DNA of 15,709 bases from Candidatus Agathobaculum merdigallinarum (GTDB lineage: Bacteria > Bacillota > Clostridia > Oscillospirales > Butyricicoccaceae). The stretch is taken from the NCBI GenBank assembly GCA_019115425.1, contig DXDO01000167.1, positions 1 to 15,709 on the forward strand. Reading direction: 5' to 3'. Within the stretch, counting starts at the first letter, position 1; each line of letters opens with the position of its first letter. The notes below the pieces were generated by a model that was not told where the DNA came from, did no database searches, and worked only from the letters and a program-made list of their open reading frames with translations. Both the position numbers and the translations under genes were made by a program. Positions 13,158-15,709 of this stretch are shown here, piece by piece.

Positions 13158-13373
13158 ATGAAAGATCAAGGCAGGCGGGTGGCTATTGCGATATTTACCG
13201 CGGTCAGCATACTTGCGGCCGGCGCGTTCTGGCCGGCGCAGCCGCGCGCGGCGTGGTGGTGTACGGCGTTTTCGGTTGCACCCGCCGAGGCGGCGGAGCC
13301 CGCGCAGACGGATAACGGGCAGGTGGAGTTTCGATTCCTGCTGGCGGATTGGCTGCGTTCAATCGCGGAATAG
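13158..13373 (+). CDS. Small protein with N-terminal hydrophobic signal/anchor, function unknown
   Basis: A 71-residue frame that I do not recognise. It has a charged start (MKDQGRR), a hydrophobic stretch VAIAIFTAVSILAAGAF at about 8-24 suitable for a signal peptide or membrane anchor, and a short tail with AAWWC, an alanine-rich AEAAEPA segment and the ending VEFRFLLADWLRS. A possible ribosome site, AAGGCGG, lies about 8 bases before the ATG but is inside the 3' arm of the ispE terminator. Expression therefore depends on read-through. The bases after the stop contain the promoter of the DUF4330 gene. Real translation is plausible because of the ordered signal-like N-terminus, but it is uncertain. 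Confidence 0.45.
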   Translation: MKDQGRRVAIAIFTAVSILAAGAFWPAQPRAAWWCTAFSVAPAEAAEPAQTDNGQVEFRFLLADWLRSIAE

Positions 13374-13407
13374 CGCCGGTCTCCGCGCGGCAGGACGGGA
13401 ATTAGGC

Positions 13408-13436
13408 TTTTCAAATGCTCAATGCTGTGATATAAT
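13408..13436 (+). promoter_or_regulatory. Extended -10 promoter of the DUF4330/ligase pair
   Basis: The perfect -10 TATAAT at 13431-13436 is preceded by TGA, giving the extended TGnTATAAT form. The -35 at 13408-13413 (TTTTCA) is poor, which extended -10 promoters tolerate. The start codon at 13480 lies about 38 bases past the expected transcription start, with GGAGG in the leader. Confidence 0.65.
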
Positions 13437-13479
13437 GGCATGGTAAATTCCAGAACCATTACCAAAGCGGAGGAAAGAT

Positions 13480-13992
13480 ATGAAAATCATCAATGAAAAG
13501 GGCAAGCTGTTCGGCGTCATCAATGTGGTTGACCTGCTGGTGCTGCTTGCCGCGATCGCCGTCATTGCCGGCGTGGGCTACAAGCTGTTCGCCCCGCAGA
13601 TTGCAGATGCGACAGCCCGTCAGGTTCCCATGACCGTCACCGTCCGTGTGCGCGGCGCAACGCCCTTCCTTGTGGAGGAGGTGCAGCGCAACGATCAGGT
13701 TGGCAAGAAAATCGTCAGCGGCAGCTCGTTTACCGATGCCGTTATCACGGATATGCAGATCCAGGATTATGTGCAGCAGGTGACCACGGCGGACGGCAGC
13801 ATCGTCAATGCGCTCGACCCGAGTAAAAAGGATCTGGTGTTCACCATCGAGACCACCGTGCCCGAGGGCACGGCCGCCCCGACCATCGGCACGCAGGAGA
13901 TCCGTGCGGGCCGCACCATGATCGTCAAGACCGACGATTTCGAAACGACCGGCAACATCGACATGGTCGATATTGCGGATTCCGCGGAATAA
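13480..13992 (+). CDS. DUF4330 family membrane-anchored protein
   Basis: A 170-residue protein. The N-terminus MKIINEKGKLFGVINVVDLL leads into one membrane span at about 14-36 and is the hallmark of DUF4330. The rest is an extracytoplasmic beta-rich domain with VTVRVRGATPFLVEEVQ and GKKIVSGSSF. No catalytic motif is visible. GGAGG lies a few bases before the ATG, and the gene has its own extended -10 promoter. The next gene, an O-antigen-ligase-like protein, starts 4 bases after the stop, so the two form an operon. A role in the same envelope polymer pathway is likely by context but not established. Confidence 0.85.
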   Translation: MKIINEKGKLFGVINVVDLLVLLAAIAVIAGVGYKLFAPQIADATARQVPMTVTVRVRGATPFLVEEVQRNDQVGKKIVSGSSFTDAVITDMQIQDYVQQVTTADGSIVNALDPSKKDLVFTIETTVPEGTAAPTIGTQEIRAGRTMIVKTDDFETTGNIDMVDIADSAE

Positions 13993-13996
13993 GCCT

Positions 13997-15589
13997 ATGA
14001 AAGCAGTTTTTCAAAACAGCCTGCTCGTCCGGGCGGCGATGCGGCTGCGCGAATGGTATCATGAAGGCGCGATCGCGGGCTTTTTCCGCAGCATTGCGCG
14101 CGCTTATCCGGATTCGCGTTTCCGGCGCATCTGGGAGCGCTTCTGTGCCGCGCCGATCTGCACGGCGGCAAACAGCCGTTACGCGCGCATGATCGCCGCG
14201 CTGCGGCGTTTTGTCGAGCGGTTGGGCGACGCCGCGGCCGAGAGCCTGATCTACCGCATCTGCCTTGCCATCTGGAAGCCGGTTTCGACTTTTCTGGGCG
14301 GAGGCATCATCGGAAGAGCGTTCCGGTTTGTCGGCGTGCGCGGCCTGCTGCTGATCTGCTTAGCGCTGTATCTGCCGCTCGATTACCTGATCCGCAATTA
14401 TTTTCCGATTCCCGCAGTCGCGTCGATCTGGGACGAGGGCATGATGCTGGCGGCCTTTGCCTATATCCTGTGGCACACCGCAATGCGGCGCGCGCCCATC
14501 CAGCCGCGCACCACCCCGGTGGACGCCTATCTGCTGCTGTTCATCGGCGTCGGATTCTTCCTGATGTGCGCGGTATCGCCCGATATGGGCATCGCGATCG
14601 ACGGCTACCGCGCGGTCGTGCAGTACCTGTTCTGGTTCTTCCTGGTCACCCGCCTGATCGAGGATGACCGCGATTTCGCCATATTCTACGGCATGCTGGT
14701 CGCGATGGCGCTGGTCATTGCGGCGCACGGCATTTATCAGTATATCGTTGCGGCGCCCATTCCGGACAGCTGGGTCTCGGACACTGAGGAGAGCGTGCGT
14801 ACGCGCGTGTACTCCATCACCGGCAGCCCGAACATTATGGGCAGCCTGCTGGTGCTGTTCGCGCCCATGGTGGCGGGCATCGCGTACTACAGCAAAAAGA
14901 TGTGGGTCAAGGTGCTGGCGATCTGCGGCACCGGCATGATGTGCCTGTGCTGCATCTTTACCTTCTCCAAAGGCGCATGGGGCGGCCTTGCGGTGGCGGT
15001 CGTTATATTCGCCATCTTCCTGGACCGCCGCCTGATCGCACTGATGGGCGTTGCGGGCGCGGGTGCGCTCATCGCCATTCCGTCCATTGCGACCCGCATC
15101 ACTTATCTGTTCACCGCCGACTATGTGGAGGCCAGCCAGCGCGCGGGCCGCATGGTGCGCTGGGCGACCGGCCTGGATTTGCTGCACAGCGCCAATTCCT
15201 GGCTGGGCTTCGGTCTGGGACGCTTCGGCGGCGCGGTCGCGATGCAGAACAAGGTGATCGAGGAGACCGAAACCTTCGAGTATTTCTACATGGACAACTA
15301 TTACCTCAAAACCCTTGTGGAAATGGGCTATATCGGTCTGATTTTCTTTATCATTCTGCTGGTCGGCATGGTGCTGTGGTGCCTGCGCTCGATCGGGCGC
15401 ACGGGCTACAATAAGTCCGACCGGACGCGCGTGCTGGCGGTATCCATGTTCGCGGGCATGTGCGGCGTGCTGATGCACTGCTACTTCGAAAATATCTTTG
15501 AGGTGCCGTATATGATGGCGTACTTCTGGAGCATGGCTGCGGCGGTGCTCTACCTCGGGTATTTCCGGAAAAAACGCATACAAATATAA
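13997..15589 (+). CDS. O-antigen ligase-like polytopic membrane protein (Wzy/WaaL family)
   Basis: A 530-residue protein with about 12 hydrophobic segments from residue 113 onward. Family-type features are ITGSPNIMGSLLVLFAP near 274-290, FTFSKGAWGG at 321-330, and GFGLGRFGG near 404-412. The conserved YMDNYYLKTLVEMGYIGL stretch runs at about 431-448, in the large outer loop and following helix. Such proteins polymerise or ligate surface glycans on a lipid carrier or onto the cell wall. The first 110 residues are an arginine-rich, mostly soluble extension that is long for the family. ATG 13997 is used; an upstream in-frame TTG at 13973 would overlap the DUF4330 gene. The ribosome site is weak, which suggests translational coupling. 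No glycosyltransferase genes lie in the window. Confidence 0.85.
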   Translation: MKAVFQNSLLVRAAMRLREWYHEGAIAGFFRSIARAYPDSRFRRIWERFCAAPICTAANSRYARMIAALRRFVERLGDAAAESLIYRICLAIWKPVSTFLGGGIIGRAFRFVGVRGLLLICLALYLPLDYLIRNYFPIPAVASIWDEGMMLAAFAYILWHTAMRRAPIQPRTTPVDAYLLLFIGVGFFLMCAVSPDMGIAIDGYRAVVQYLFWFFLVTRLIEDDRDFAIFYGMLVAMALVIAAHGIYQYIVAAPIPDSWVSDTEESVRTRVYSITGSPNIMGSLLVLFAPMVAGIAYYSKKMWVKVLAICGTGMMCLCCIFTFSKGAWGGLAVAVVIFAIFLDRRLIALMGVAGAGALIAIPSIATRITYLFTADYVEASQRAGRMVRWATGLDLLHSANSWLGFGLGRFGGAVAMQNKVIEETETFEYFYMDNYYLKTLVEMGYIGLIFFIILLVGMVLWCLRSIGRTGYNKSDRTRVLAVSMFAGMCGVLMHCYFENIFEVPYMMAYFWSMAAAVLYLGYFRKKRIQI

Positions 15590-15598
15590 ATGGAATGG

Positions 15599-15628
15599 AA
15601 AACGGGCTGCGCAGGCAGTCCGTTTTTT
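15599..15628 (+). terminator. Terminator of the DUF4330/ligase operon
   Basis: AAAACGGGCTGC (15599-15610) pairs with GCAGTCCGTTTT (15615-15626) through 12 pairs, one of them G-T, around the tetraloop GCAG. Six T in total (15623-15628) close the structure. It begins 10 bases after the ligase stop codon. Confidence 0.92.
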
Positions 15629-15637
15629 GTAGCCCAA

Positions 15638-15709
15638 AACCACTCGCTAGGCGAGTGGTTCAAAAAAGCCTATGGCGATGAACAAGAAGAAAAAACTCCC
15701 TTTGCTATA
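15638..15709 (+). repeat. Perfect hairpin at right edge, possible start of a repeated or mobile element
   Basis: AACCACTCGC at 15638-15647 pairs perfectly with GCGAGTGGTT at 15651-15660 around the loop TAG. It has no T-tract and comes just after a complete terminator, so it has no obvious job in ending the ligase transcript. The bases beyond it are A-rich (AAGAAGAAAAAACTCC) and lower in GC than the rest of the window. IS200/IS605-group elements carry such small sub-terminal hairpins, but no transposase is visible before the window ends. Confidence 0.35.

Noticed and set aside
14360..15643. A 427-codon minus-strand frame opposite the O-antigen-ligase-like gene
   Set aside because: Antisense of a hydrophobic protein, giving an H/R/D/Q-rich translation with no family pattern. 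It also runs through the terminator.
1..15709. A CRISPR array, tRNA genes, prophage or defence island
   Set aside because: No regularly spaced direct repeats, no cloverleaf-like sequences with a TTCGAnTC arm that I could identify, and no phage or nuclease genes on either strand.

Overview
The window is a GC-rich chromosomal segment of an anaerobic, fermentative Firmicute. The best guess is a gut member of class Clostridia, order Oscillospirales. This is inferred from a [FeFe] hydrogenase of the type common in those bacteria, acetate kinase beside tmcAL, a MEP-pathway ispE, strong AGGAGG ribosome sites, sigma-A-like promoters and the high GC content. No 16S gene or other marker is present to fix the genus. 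I see no phage, CRISPR array, tRNA or rRNA.

Layout: (1) 1-1442, the end of rpmA (ribosomal protein L27) and the ribosome-assembly GTPase obgE, separated by a hairpin that looks like a terminator or attenuator. (2) 1443-3399, a 433-base non-coding stretch ending in a good promoter with a Rex-like operator just upstream, then a stand-alone [FeFe] hydrogenase. (3) 3400-4654, a run of four hairpins or palindromes, then a convergent zinc alcohol dehydrogenase with its own near-consensus promoter. (4) 4853-5807, an ECF sigma factor overlapping a single-pass membrane protein that is probably its anti-sigma or sensor partner. (5) 5856-7756 on the minus strand, a PadR repressor gene and a HAAS-type membrane protein behind a promoter covered by a perfect inverted repeat, followed by a DUF554 membrane protein with its own promoter. 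(6) 7803-10375, tmcAL and ackA, transcribed divergently. (7) 10446-13101, a CPBP membrane protease, a PHP histidinol-phosphatase and ispE. (8) 13158-15589, a small secreted or anchored peptide, a DUF4330 protein and an O-antigen-ligase-like polytopic protein. (9) The window ends in a perfect hairpin that may begin a mobile or repeated element.

How the parts fit: the hydrogenase, alcohol dehydrogenase and acetate kinase belong to fermentative redox and energy metabolism, and the Rex-like site suggests NADH/NAD+ control of the hydrogenase. AckA makes acetate from acetyl phosphate (reversibly), while TmcAL consumes acetate to modify tRNA(Met). The sigma/anti-sigma pair, the PadR unit, DUF554 and the DUF4330/O-antigen-ligase pair concern envelope sensing or construction. 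Most genes are ordinary core or near-core genes. The least explained items are the sigma partner, the 71-residue peptide, the DUF4330/ligase pair, the hairpin cluster and the right-edge hairpin.
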